DNA of 31,053 nucleotides. Origin: a virus. The notes below the pieces were generated by a model. The model was not told where the DNA came from. It was given only the letters and a program-made list of their open reading frames with translations, and searched no databases. The stretch covers positions 1-31,053 of IMG/VR virus record IMGVR_UViG_3300010885_006389, one strand, 5' to 3'. The stretch's first letter is position 1. Every line of letters begins with the position of its first letter. The translations under genes and the position numbers were made by a program. Below are positions 24,301-31,053 of this stretch, piece after piece.

Positions 24301-25932
24301 CCCGTAATCACATCTGTAGAGTATCAGCCCACTGGAAAGATTGTTGGTTTGCAAAGAGGAAAATACGGAACTCCTTCATCAAACCACTATGTTTCCAATG
24401 CAACACAAATAGGAAACAATTTTAATTTTTATAAATACAGTCAGCATAATACGGCAGCAACAACAACGTCACAATCTTCCGTAAGTGCTCCAAAAAGCTC
24501 TGGACTAAGTTTATCAACTTACAAAGCAAATGAATATGTGATGTTATCGGCAAGCACAACAACATCAGCAATGAATTTGTTTGCCGTAGACTTTAGGGTA
24601 CCTACCACATCCGTGTCCAAAAAATTAAAATATGGTCGGCGGGTTAATGTTAAAAAAAACGGCAAGTTGGTAAAAGATGCTAATGGAAAAGTGAAAACAA
24701 AACTTGTTTATAATACGGCATATACTGATTTCCACAATCTTGCCTTTGGCATATTCTTTAATATGAATTCGTCAGCAGTTGCAAGCACAATGGAAAACTC
24801 TACACACTTTATTGAAATTGCTTCAAAACAAGCTTCATCTGGAACAAAGCGTGTAACATATACAATGTCTTTATACAGAATTGATAGGAGTGGAACAAAT
24901 CAAGTCGTTAAGCAATTAGTTTCAGAAACATCTGTACACGGAGTGTTTGATGGAGAATCTCATAGACTTGCTGCATACATAAACAATGATTCTATCTTGG
25001 TTGCCCTAGATAATACAATCGTAATCCAAAAGTATGTAACCTTGACCAATAAGCCAACAAGAAGTTTTGGAGTGTACGCAAAATGCTTGGATAAAGATCA
25101 AAGGGTTGAGATTTTGGTGGATGAAGTTTATGCAGATTCTGTACAACCAATAAATAAAAAACAGCCATCAATATATAATTATGATATTTCTTCTAGATAT
25201 TACTTTACAACAAAAGATTATTTAGATAATCTATTAAAAAATGTTCCAAATTATTCTAGTCCTTTCTTATTTCAAACAAAGCCACAGGCTAGGGGTATCA
25301 AAATTTATGACATTAAGTTTGGTCTTTCTCCAATTTATCAAGAAACGGCAAGAATCATACCAATTCAATACGGCTCTAGAACCACCACCGAGCAAACAAA
25401 TGCACAGGCAAAGGTTTTAGGACCAGTTGTAAAAAATGATTTAAAATATTCTGGGCTTCATGCCACACCGTTTAGAGCAAAATTTGCTATTGTCAATAAC
25501 TGTGAAGAAGTTGTTTATCTCAATTCATCTGCGGATAATGGAATTACCCCACTTCACATCAATGCTAAGTTCCAAAAATTGCTGGAAGAGCAAACAATTG
25601 AAAGGGTTCTGGATCCCAACTACATCAACAACTCTATTGAATTAAGAACAGAATGGCTACCGTCTTCCTCTGAGGTGGAAAAGGTAATTGCTATTCTATC
25701 CAAAGCTTTGAGTGGGTTTTACACAGATATTAATATTTCCGTATTTGGAAATCCCCTTATTCAAGTTGGAGATTTTGCCCAGATAACCTATTCCCTAAAA
25801 AGAGTTGGGTATGACCCAACTCCAGGATCTACAGTGAAACCACTAATTTGTCTTGTTACTTCTGTAGGTCAAGGTTTTAGTGGCGGGGTTTCAGATACAA
25901 AATTAACTTTAAAGCCGATAATAACGTCATAA
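21397..25932 (+). CDS. Large tail tip / hub protein with Fn3 and lectin-like domains
   Basis: The ATG overlaps the previous stop by one base (TAATG); 1511 residues. An N-terminal beta region is followed by a fibronectin type III-like domain at about 150-245 (SVTLKWAADPNATSYRVYRS, SSTSYTDY). The middle (about 400-900) contains hub-like segments such as LFSIITTILNISGFSDYDYD, VFENLQDIFITHQIGAYIDE and YGIMRFKSLSQIF, similar to tail hub proteins that hold the tip ring. Residues about 1040-1245 look like a concanavalin/LamG fold (NLFAVDFRVPT, HRLAAYINNDSILVALDNT). The C-terminus returns to hub-like sequence (INISVFGNPLIQVGDFAQIT). It probably forms the tip complex and binds surface sugars. No peptidoglycan hydrolase motif was seen. 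Role inferred from order and pattern. Confidence 0.8.
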   Translation: MLGSSLTQQLFASANSIAAIPQVNAEWNYNSFLQPSVVTSASTAKITSVNLNASSSWNNDTVGGIINSLISQSAAGIGQITIDDTSGSAVIFTTLKRLSETGSDGSGNITSRVKSNTISLGAEGKGLFYKLAFYVKVGGVNYTDGYPSIITGSVTSIVNPSATSSTYYRVVGVGSSGQTLGLDMVGNTDLITASVSSASTNSASVTLKWAADPNATSYRVYRSDDTLSTTYKTTTSSTSYTDYINSDPSSIPEPSEPAAFSSHIQVSPQIIANNSTASNVQVVSFIRSTNVSTGQMERTQASIEAVVDIWKKVEIWFGSPGTKDDTDSPSISNFSLSLNMLSDYENAQLLADNFSLYQVTEHDFFLNEYFPAESAFSPFRPGEALLNNLIPTSDRKVQSFTPTPTTKPITFAVKTPQFYLAKEVLSPTMQLLPSAYDKFKYYVSDKDHKSIQAVYDSYISINKIVLKYATSFNTISSGSVTIYTGSANTASVIPLTSSDFTASGLTVLYYNGTGWSTSSWSSPPTLNTDGSLKNVVSQVRGIKFAAGTVTPKDFSAYGSNGNLYTGDDLRKIHIVEFSPRLEVDLSDILQEYSVKKDLTSPNSNGFPLSYINSNTGTLSFSNIPIYQSSGSAFTIFENQSKSATFYNLMRQGVKFTAFLKSPSFQTDLTENVPQFVMYSNSWDINDIGDVSVDLFDITKVFSQGSEAPQFSTEKSDLFSIITTILNISGFSDYDYDGLKNVCLSTTRSTNFWFDETKTVFENLQDIFITHQIGAYIDEYGIMRFKSLSQIFNQFNKFNFSANFAVTDTASVVAGSNYIANIIPDSYSESISEKIGKIVARYRIAQGNDSADVNTKNKGAAQLISTNTETAAQVWQEDNNTGLPSFELSDSLLLNDSYLSFDPQKQFGGNPRLTLSNYEGDLMVGNEIVGYSGIEYRFYSKGSSNKYVTKIVKGSADIAEGVSYLKSIYPVITSVEYQPTGKIVGLQRGKYGTPSSNHYVSNATQIGNNFNFYKYSQHNTAATTTSQSSVSAPKSSGLSLSTYKANEYVMLSASTTTSAMNLFAVDFRVPTTSVSKKLKYGRRVNVKKNGKLVKDANGKVKTKLVYNTAYTDFHNLAFGIFFNMNSSAVASTMENSTHFIEIASKQASSGTKRVTYTMSLYRIDRSGTNQVVKQLVSETSVHGVFDGESHRLAAYINNDSILVALDNTIVIQKYVTLTNKPTRSFGVYAKCLDKDQRVEILVDEVYADSVQPINKKQPSIYNYDISSRYYFTTKDYLDNLLKNVPNYSSPFLFQTKPQARGIKIYDIKFGLSPIYQETARIIPIQYGSRTTTEQTNAQAKVLGPVVKNDLKYSGLHATPFRAKFAIVNNCEEVVYLNSSADNGITPLHINAKFQKLLEEQTIERVLDPNYINNSIELRTEWLPSSSEVEKVIAILSKALSGFYTDINISVFGNPLIQVGDFAQITYSLKRVGYDPTPGSTVKPLICLVTSVGQGFSGGVSDTKLTLKPIITS

Positions 25933-25933
25933 G

Positions 25934-25942
25934 TGGTATAAT
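25934..25942 (+). promoter_or_regulatory. Extended -10 promoter TGGTATAAT
   Basis: The same nine bases as the site at 11610-11618, just after the hub gene stop and 22 bases before the next ATG. A second TATAAT overlaps at 25942-25947. No -35 was recognised. Confidence 0.55.
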
Positions 25943-25964
25943 ATAATGATTGGAGGAATTCTAT

Positions 25965-26432
25965 ATGGTAAGTGGGCATAGCTCTCATAAGTCTAAGGGT
26001 GCTCAGAAGTACATTAACCCTATAACAGTTCCTGGCAAAAATAAGATCCAAATCAATGCGGATGACCCAAGAAATAATGAATCAACACTAGCAGATACCT
26101 CTGTTGTATATGAAGTAACTGAAGAATTTGTAGATTTAGACTATTTGGACCAAGAGGATATTTATGAGGAATACTTTGACGAGGGAACTGATCCAGATGT
26201 TATTATGGATGAAAACCCTTATGAAGAAGTTCCCCTTCCAGAAGATGTTATGTCTTCTGAAGCTTTTGGTACACTAGGTATTCCTCAAAATTTGTATATC
26301 GATCCCCTGTCTTACCAATTAGAAGATTCAACATCATCATCAGATGGTTCAGTAAGATGGGTTGCATCTTTAGTTTTTGATGATGTAGGTGGTGCATCAG
26401 ACTACGAATATGTGATAAATGCGAGCGAGTGA
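25965..26432 (+). CDS. Acidic protein of unknown function in the tail fibre region
   Basis: The ATG at 25965 is preferred because GGAGG (25952-25956) lies 8 bases upstream; an in-frame TTG at 25950 would overlap that site. The 155-residue product has a basic, polar N-terminus (HSSHKSKGAQKYINP) and a very acidic middle (TEEFVDLDYLDQEDIYEEYF, DEGTDPDVIMDENPYEEVPL), probably partly disordered. The C-terminus (SVRWVASLVFDDVGGASDYE) looks like a short beta segment. I do not recognise it. It follows a promoter and precedes fibre-like genes, so it may be a small virion or assembly protein. Confidence 0.78.
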   Translation: MVSGHSSHKSKGAQKYINPITVPGKNKIQINADDPRNNESTLADTSVVYEVTEEFVDLDYLDQEDIYEEYFDEGTDPDVIMDENPYEEVPLPEDVMSSEAFGTLGIPQNLYIDPLSYQLEDSTSSSDGSVRWVASLVFDDVGGASDYEYVINASE

Positions 26433-27363
26433 AATGATAACTGGAAAATATATTTTTAAAGTAAATGGCGAGATTGTAGCGGAAAAGGAGAATACCCTTA
26501 CCGCCAATGGCATTAACATGATTAATCGTTACTTATCCAATTCTGTTGCAGATTGGGCGGGAACTATTGCAGTCGGAGCATTATATACTGTATCTGCATC
26601 CACCGACACAGTTCTTGCTTATGAAATTAGTCGTTCCCCAGTTACTCTTAAGTCTTATAGTTCTGCAAGTTCAACATCAGCATCAAATCAAATTATTCTT
26701 AAAGCAACACTAGATCCGTTACTGATCGGACAAATTTATGAAATTGGTGTGATTCCACAAAATCAGGTTAATGTTTCAAAATCAGATAATCTATATCTTA
26801 CAGAGTTTGATGAGATTTATGGTACATCGGCATCTAGTGATTGGGCGGTTGGATCAAGTTCTGCAGCAATCACAAAAGTTGCATTATCTGGTTCATCAAG
26901 ATTTGGCTCATATAACATCTCCGTCCCAACTGCTAGTGTTGCTACACGCTCTGGTTTTTATACAGATATCTCAGATTTTAATACTAACGATTTCTTACAA
27001 TTATTGTATTACGTTGGAGCTTCATCTACAAGCCCTAGTTTAACAATTACCCTTACAGACACTAATGGTGTTACTTGGGCAACTCCAGCAAAATTAATTA
27101 GTACAGCAGCTACAGGATATTATTCGGCATCATTTTCTCTTTCTTCTAGTGCTGGAAGTAACTTTAACTATAATGTAGACTACATTAGTCTTGGATTTTC
27201 GGGCGGTAATGGGTCGGTACTTCTTGACGCACTAAAGTTAATGTCGGGGAACTTTAAACTTTCAGAAGAAAAGTTGGTAAGTAGAACATCGTCCTCAGTT
27301 GCTTTAGTTACAACTAAATATGGGCAGCCCCTAGATATTGAATACTATTTGACGGTGACGTAG
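26419..27363 (+). CDS. Tail fibre-region protein
   Basis: Up to 314 residues. The ATG at 26419 overlaps the previous gene by 14 bases and the in-frame ATG at 26434 follows the stop by one base; neither has a strong Shine-Dalgarno. The region MITGKYIFKVNGEIVAEKEN then TLTANGINMINRYLSNSVAD is like the N-terminal, virion-attaching part of some tail proteins, with an early strand and a short helix. The remainder is Ser/Ala/Thr-rich and beta-predicted with a jelly-roll-like section (FLQLLYYVGASSTSPSLTIT, LTDTNGVTW, YISLGFSGGNGSVLLDALKL). No enzymatic motif was seen. Its stop overlaps the GTG of the next fibre-like gene, so both are probably made together and may form one structure. Confidence 0.75.
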   Translation: MRASEMITGKYIFKVNGEIVAEKENTLTANGINMINRYLSNSVADWAGTIAVGALYTVSASTDTVLAYEISRSPVTLKSYSSASSTSASNQIILKATLDPLLIGQIYEIGVIPQNQVNVSKSDNLYLTEFDEIYGTSASSDWAVGSSSAAITKVALSGSSRFGSYNISVPTASVATRSGFYTDISDFNTNDFLQLLYYVGASSTSPSLTITLTDTNGVTWATPAKLISTAATGYYSASFSLSSSAGSNFNYNVDYISLGFSGGNGSVLLDALKLMSGNFKLSEEKLVSRTSSSVALVTTKYGQPLDIEYYLTVT

Positions 27364-29624
27364 TGGCAAGTATTGATTTAACCAAACTTCAGCCAGGAAA
27401 AACATATAGTGTTGCGGTAAGAGCCAAAGATGATGATGGCAATTATTCTGGATATTCCGTTAATTATAAGTTTACAACTCCTTCCGCAAACTTAAATGGC
27501 TCACAGTTAGTTGGTCTAAATAGCACAGTTGTTACAGCATTAGCTCAAGGTTCTGGAAGTGTAGTTGGTGGAGCATTAACTGCTGGGGGTCTTAATTCAA
27601 ATGGTGTTTCGTATGCTGGAAAAGCACAATTAGCAGACGTTTGGAATGGTGCTGCTAGTGCTATTTCAAGTATGACGGGAACAGCAAGCACTGGTGCGGT
27701 AATTATAAATAGCACTGGTATCCTTGGATATAAATTTGCTACATCCTCTTCTGGTCAAGCCCAATTCTTTTTAAATACCGCCGATGGAAATGCTTATTTT
27801 AGAGGCACTCTATATGCAGGGGCAGGATTAATTGGTGGATGGACAATTGCTTCAAACGCTCTGATAAATGCAAATGTGGGTATGGTGGCTACAGCATCTG
27901 GCTCTACTGGCGAATTAGTTGTCAATGGTAGTTTTGAAACAGGAGATTCAACGGGCTGGCAGCTTTTTGGGACAAACGTAAATGTTTCTAGTATAAATCC
28001 ATATTCTGGTTCGTGGAATTTAAGTATAAGACAGGACAGTATTTGTGGTGCGTCAAGCACCAATTATATTTCTGTTCTTCCAGGAAACTCTTACCAATTG
28101 TCTGCTTACATGATGACAAGTCGCACATCAATTTTGGGGGACTTGTTTATATATTGGTATAACTCAGCAAGCACTCTGATATCAACATCTTCTGGCGCAT
28201 TTACATTAACAACGGGTTATGCAAGATATATTTTAAATGCAACGTCTCCATCAAATGCTGCCTATGCAAAAGTGCAAGTTAGTAATGAGGTTGGTCTAAT
28301 TGGTACATTCTCTGCCGATCTTATTTCTTTTACAGGAACAATTGTTCCTTCATCAGAAATATCATTCTTTTCTGGGTCGGCATATGCAAATAGGGCAACC
28401 GCCCCATTTAGAGTAGATTATTCTGGTAATCTATTTGCCACCAATGCTTCAGTTACAGGATATATCAGTTCTGGATCTGGAATTATTGGCGGTTGGACCA
28501 TTAACCCCAGTACCCTGTCTGGCTCTTCTACAACAACTAATTTAATTCAGGCGTATGACTCATCGTTTGAAAATCAATCTAAATATTTAAATTATTGGGA
28601 TACAGCAGTTTATAGTCCTGCTGCTGGAACTCCTTGGGCAATACAAGTAACTAACATAAAAAATCCTTATGTGGGGAAAAATTATTTGTCTACCATATAC
28701 GGGTTCGACACTACCCTAGACAGTACAAATGCAAGCACAATGTTTACAATGTTTTTAAAAAGCGCATCTGCTGGAACTAGATTTTTGGTGTCCGATTTAG
28801 GATTAACTACTGGAGCAAGTTATGTGTTTAGTGCTTATGTAAAGTTGTCAGATATTCCTGGTTACACAAATAATGCTACAAGCGCAACAATTTATGTTGG
28901 TCAATATACTAGCAACACTAACGCTGGTCCAGGAGTTGCGGGACAATCTGGTGCCCCAGCACCAATAAGTATTTCATCTTCAACAGTAACCCTGACAGCA
29001 TCTTGGCAAAGAGTTAGTGCCTCTTTTGTTGCTGGGTCTAGCAGTGTTAGTGTTATGCCATTTATTGGCTCAAATAATCCAGCAGATGGAAGCGCAGTAA
29101 AGGCTTTATCTATGATAGATATAGATGCAGTTCAATTAGAATCTGGAACAACGCCAACAGCTTACAATGTTGGTAACTATGTAAGTTTATCTTCTGGGTC
29201 AACATCTTTATCAACAGGTCTTTCATCTTCAATTACAAATTTTTCGGTAACAAATACTGGAAATGTTCAAGCAGAATCAATTAATTCTGGCGGAATTGTT
29301 ACAGCACCAAATATTCCCTTTGGAGTTTCTACAGGAATTGCTACATTTTCCGCATCAACAATTGCAGCTGGATCTTTTATCACAAAAACTTTATCTTTTC
29401 CAGAAGGTAGGTTTAGTGTTGCTCCAGCTGTATTTACAAACATAATGTCGGGCGGTACAAATATGGGGTATATTATTCCTAGAGCCGTTTCTACAACTGT
29501 TTATAGTACAACTATTAGACTATATAATGTTTCTGCTTCATCTATATCAACAACAGCTGCAAGCATAAGTGTTGTGGCAGTTCAGCAAGGGACAACACCA
29601 CTACAAACAGATACTATGCAATAA
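27363..29624 (+). CDS. Tail fibre / receptor-binding protein with CBM- and H-type-lectin-like domains
   Basis: The GTG start overlaps the previous stop (TAGTG); 753 residues. It begins with what looks like the last half of an Fn3 domain (LQPGKTYSVAVRAKDDDGNY, SVNYKFTTPS). A motif G-x-IGGWTI occurs twice (about 158 and 375), each after a strand pattern with a 'GNxxxxx' turn. Two CBM4/9-like modules follow the motifs: about 182-325 (LVVNGSFETGDSTGWQLFG) and about 398-600 (SSFENQSKYLNYWD, ending AVQLESG). Residues about 645-745 resemble an H-type lectin (TKTLSFPEGRFSVAPAVFTN, TTIRLYNVSAS), a trimeric sugar-binding domain. The likely role is host glycan recognition at the tail tip. Domain names are by pattern; that it is the actual receptor-binding protein is inferred. 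Confidence 0.8.
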   Translation: MASIDLTKLQPGKTYSVAVRAKDDDGNYSGYSVNYKFTTPSANLNGSQLVGLNSTVVTALAQGSGSVVGGALTAGGLNSNGVSYAGKAQLADVWNGAASAISSMTGTASTGAVIINSTGILGYKFATSSSGQAQFFLNTADGNAYFRGTLYAGAGLIGGWTIASNALINANVGMVATASGSTGELVVNGSFETGDSTGWQLFGTNVNVSSINPYSGSWNLSIRQDSICGASSTNYISVLPGNSYQLSAYMMTSRTSILGDLFIYWYNSASTLISTSSGAFTLTTGYARYILNATSPSNAAYAKVQVSNEVGLIGTFSADLISFTGTIVPSSEISFFSGSAYANRATAPFRVDYSGNLFATNASVTGYISSGSGIIGGWTINPSTLSGSSTTTNLIQAYDSSFENQSKYLNYWDTAVYSPAAGTPWAIQVTNIKNPYVGKNYLSTIYGFDTTLDSTNASTMFTMFLKSASAGTRFLVSDLGLTTGASYVFSAYVKLSDIPGYTNNATSATIYVGQYTSNTNAGPGVAGQSGAPAPISISSSTVTLTASWQRVSASFVAGSSSVSVMPFIGSNNPADGSAVKALSMIDIDAVQLESGTTPTAYNVGNYVSLSSGSTSLSTGLSSSITNFSVTNTGNVQAESINSGGIVTAPNIPFGVSTGIATFSASTIAAGSFITKTLSFPEGRFSVAPAVFTNIMSGGTNMGYIIPRAVSTTVYSTTIRLYNVSASSISTTAASISVVAVQQGTTPLQTDTMQ

Positions 29625-29627
29625 TAC

Positions 29628-29656
29628 TTGCATTATAAAAATACAAATAGTACAAT
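29628..29656 (+). promoter_or_regulatory. Weak promoter candidate TTGCAT-17-TACAAT
   Basis: TTGCAT (29628-29633) and TACAAT (29651-29656) are separated by 17 bases in the gap before the small gene at 29684. There is no TGn extension. The -10 is 5 of 6 but the -35 is only 3 of 6. Confidence 0.35.
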
Positions 29657-29683
29657 TGGTAAACATACACAAAGGAGATATAA

Positions 29684-29908
29684 ATGTCAGAAACGACACC
29701 AGAAGTAAGTGCGGGTTATCAACAGCCTACAATTCAGGACTTCCAAACATTAGAATTATTGGTTCAGGAACTACAGAACCGCATTGGTCAGATTACCAGC
29801 CAATACGAAACAAATCTTGCTATGCTAAAGGCACAAGCAACACAAGAAATTCAAGCCCGTGAACAGCGTATTCAGGAATTACAAGTAAGTGCTCAGAAGG
29901 CAAACTAA
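29684..29908 (+). CDS. Small coiled-coil protein of unknown function
   Basis: This 74-residue protein has an excellent Shine-Dalgarno (AAAGGAG, 29671-29677) at 6 bases. After a polar N-terminus it is a single predicted amphipathic helix rich in Gln and Glu (LELLVQELQNRIGQITSQYE, EIQAREQRIQELQVSAQ), so it likely forms a coiled coil. There is no membrane segment or signal peptide, so it is not an obvious holin or spanin. It stands after the fibre genes and may be a small trimerisation, chaperone or accessory protein. The function is unknown. Confidence 0.82.
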   Translation: MSETTPEVSAGYQQPTIQDFQTLELLVQELQNRIGQITSQYETNLAMLKAQATQEIQAREQRIQELQVSAQKAN

Positions 29909-30275
29909 TCTAAATCCCAAAGTCCCAAGTGGAATGATTGCTCATACAGAAAAGGGATACTTTTATGTTAAGGGCGAAAAAAGATTTCGCTTCGTATCTG
30001 ATCGGGCAAGAGAGTCGTGGAATCTAAGGGTAGTAAAGACTACAGAGTCTGCAATGAATGATTGCAAAACTGTTGGAATTATTGGATTCAGGGACGGGAC
30101 TTTGATTAGAGATGTATCTAGTGGTAAAATATATCTTATTACCGATAATAAAAAGAGGCTTATTGTAGACCCAGATGATTTAAAAAGTTTGGGGTTTAAG
30201 AAAAACGATATCGTTCTTGTTAGCAAAAAAGAAGCCGATTACCAAAAAGAAGGAGAGCATTTAAATGCCAGATAA
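29889..30275 (+). CDS. Small protein with a YLI-x-KKR beta repeat-like domain
   Basis: The GTG at 29889 overlaps the previous gene by 20 bases; an ATG at 29934 is the alternative start (AGTGGA before it is a weak ribosome site). With GTG it has 128 residues. The N-terminal part KGYFYVKGEKRFRFVSDRAR is basic. The C-terminal half (GTLIRDVSSGKIYLITDNKK then RLIVDPDDLKSLGFKKNDIV) follows the pattern 'dG-Y-I-x-nGKKR-I-s-F-x-lGy', seen as a small repeat unit in various surface and extracellular bacterial proteins. A virion or surface-attachment role is possible but unproven. The next gene starts 11 bases before its stop. Confidence 0.75.
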   Translation: MLRRQTNLNPKVPSGMIAHTEKGYFYVKGEKRFRFVSDRARESWNLRVVKTTESAMNDCKTVGIIGFRDGTLIRDVSSGKIYLITDNKKRLIVDPDDLKSLGFKKNDIVLVSKKEADYQKEGEHLNAR

Positions 30276-30705
30276 TGTAAGTTTGTCCGTATCGGATATT
30301 AATGACTTAAAGAATAGTACCGATTTAGCAATTAGTTTGCTAAATAAAAAAAGCTTTGTCTTTGACTCAGCTGATACATCAGATCCCAAAAAGCTTGCTA
30401 TTGTTGGAAGTGAAGATGCTGCTATTAAAATTTTTACCGCAATTAAAAAGGTGGAAATGACAAGCAATTCAAAAAGTGTAGATATTCCACTTAAGTATAT
30501 GGCTAGTAAGGTTACTCCTTCTATTCAGGTTACTATTTCTGGAGCACCAAGTATTGCTAAATACAGGCTGACCACATCAACTCACGTTACTAAAGATAAA
30601 GTCACAGTATATATCGAAGCAAATCCAGAAACTGGTCTGAGAATTAATGCTGGTAGCAGCAAGTTGCACTTTGACCTTAATGTCTTAGCAATTGGGTATG
30701 CCTAG
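30265..30705 (+). CDS. Unknown protein, possibly virion-associated
   Basis: The 146-residue product starts at an ATG with AGGAG (30251-30255) 9 bases upstream, overlapping the previous gene by 11 bases. The first 85 residues are mixed helix and strand (SLSVSDINDLKNSTDLAISL, SEDAAIKIFTAIKKVEMTSN). The second part (SIQVTISGAPSIAKYRLTTS, THVTKDKVTVYIEANPETGL, KLHFDLNVLAIGYA) is regular beta, like a small sandwich. No signal peptide, membrane segment or catalytic motif was seen, and I do not recognise the family. Confidence 0.78.
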   Translation: MPDNVSLSVSDINDLKNSTDLAISLLNKKSFVFDSADTSDPKKLAIVGSEDAAIKIFTAIKKVEMTSNSKSVDIPLKYMASKVTPSIQVTISGAPSIAKYRLTTSTHVTKDKVTVYIEANPETGLRINAGSSKLHFDLNVLAIGYA

Positions 30706-30961
30706 TTACAGGGTCTTAAAATCTTGGACTAAAAGAGAAACAAGGGTTTCAAGAGAGGGATATGTTCTTATAAAAATACCAGAACACCCCAAATCCTTTG
30801 GGGGTTGGTATTATGAGCATAGGCTGGTAATAGAAAAAAGCCTTGACAGAATCTTAGAAGTATGGGAAACTATACATCATATAAACGAAAACAAAACAGA
30901 CAACAGAATAGAAAATCTATTTCTGTGTACCAGAGAGCAACACAATAAAGCTCACAAGTAG
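30698..30961 (+). CDS. HNH endonuclease, small free-standing type
   Basis: The ATG at 30698 overlaps the previous stop by 8 bases; a TTG at 30692 would add two residues. About 87 residues. The C-terminal part has the HNH_3-type signature: YYEHRLVIEKSLDRILEVWE, then IHHINENKTDNRIENLFLCT and REQHNKAHK. His-His-Ile-Asn at the core, Asn in DNRIENL, and the final H form the metal site. The N-terminal part (SREGYVLIKIPEHP) is the usual lead-in strand. Such genes in phages are mostly homing endonucleases that cut and spread, or sometimes nicking enzymes aiding packaging. It does not sit in an intron as far as can be seen and all neighbours are intact. Family is clear; biological role is open. Confidence 0.9.
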   Translation: MPSYRVLKSWTKRETRVSREGYVLIKIPEHPKSFGGWYYEHRLVIEKSLDRILEVWETIHHINENKTDNRIENLFLCTREQHNKAHK

Positions 30962-30972
30962 AAAGTAATAAA

Positions 30973-31053
30973 ATGACAAACGATCTTAAGTGGATGATGG
31001 TAAGTGACGTACATTTTCCTCGCCATGACCCACGCAAAGTTGAGTTATTTCTA
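30973..31053 (+). CDS. Metallophosphoesterase, 3' end missing
   Basis: Only 27 residues are seen. MTNDLKWMMVSDVHFPRHDP has the D-x-H of motif I of calcineurin-like phosphoesterases (SDVHFPRHD), preceded by the expected beta strand WMMVS. In phages these enzymes act on nucleotides, nucleic acid or protein phosphates; the substrate cannot be told from this fragment. GAAAG at 30961-30965 is a weak ribosome site. The gene continues beyond the window and likely begins the non-structural region. Confidence 0.75.
   Translation, partial: MTNDLKWMMVSDVHFPRHDPRKVELFL

Noticed and set aside
29616-29633. ATGCAA/TTGCAT hairpin after the fibre gene as a terminator
   Set aside because: Only six AT-rich pairs and no following T-run; it overlaps a possible -35 box instead.
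1-31053. tRNA genes, CRISPR arrays, insertion sequences, attachment sites
   Set aside because: I saw no cloverleaf with conserved arms, no regularly spaced repeats, no transposase or terminal inverted repeats, and no integrase; the only sizeable direct repeats are the coding repeats in the tape measure gene.

Overview
This window is the structural (head and tail) block of a long-tailed, siphovirus-like double-stranded DNA phage or prophage. Every gene I can support is on the + strand. Genes are tightly packed, often with one-base TAATG or TAGTG overlaps, and several start with GTG or TTG. The DNA is AT-rich, Shine-Dalgarno sites are purine-rich and promoter-like sites are of the extended -10 type. 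I cannot name the host. The general look (HK97-type head, PBSX-like portal, tape measure with Gly-rich PGEFVV motifs, lectin-rich tail genes) fits phages of Gram-positive bacteria, possibly low-GC Actinobacteria, but that is a guess. No terminase, integrase, lysin, tRNA or CRISPR array is present, so lifestyle cannot be judged.

Layout. 1-2949: 3' part of a large lectin/carbohydrate-binding tail or adhesion protein. 3000-7602: head genes, in the order small unknown protein, portal, prohead protease with a scaffold-like C-terminal part that appears to have its own internal start, and major capsid protein. 7625-7650: terminator, followed by a new promoter. 7702-10705: head-tail connector set (SAP-like protein, adaptor, stopper, gp10-like neck protein, tail terminator). 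10719-11588: major tail tube gene with its own promoter and terminator. 11644-20888: tail assembly chaperone pair joined by a -1 frameshift at CCCAAAC (11940-11946), then a 2876-residue tape measure protein. 20888-29624: distal tail/hub proteins and lectin-bearing fibre-like proteins. 29684-31053: small genes of unknown function, an HNH endonuclease and the beginning of a metallophosphoesterase.

How it works together. Protease and scaffold act in head assembly with portal and capsid protein. The connector genes close the head and cap the tail. The chaperone pair coats the tape measure while tube protein polymerises. The hub and lectin-rich proteins would form the tip and bind the host surface. 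The two highest-copy proteins (capsid and tube) share the same leader (GAAAGGTAGGTGAAA, then ATG at identical spacing), are strongly biased to TTC for Phe, and are each followed by a hairpin terminator.

The most unusual feature is the tape measure. A Gly-rich PGEFVV segment is duplicated (15168-15326 and 17802-17960) and flanks about 825 residues made of three modules separated by short Q-x-G-G linkers. One module resembles the ADP-ribosyltransferase-like domains found in phage 'polyvalent' proteins, and a second looks distantly similar. If correct, the tape measure may carry effector domains into the host cell with the DNA.
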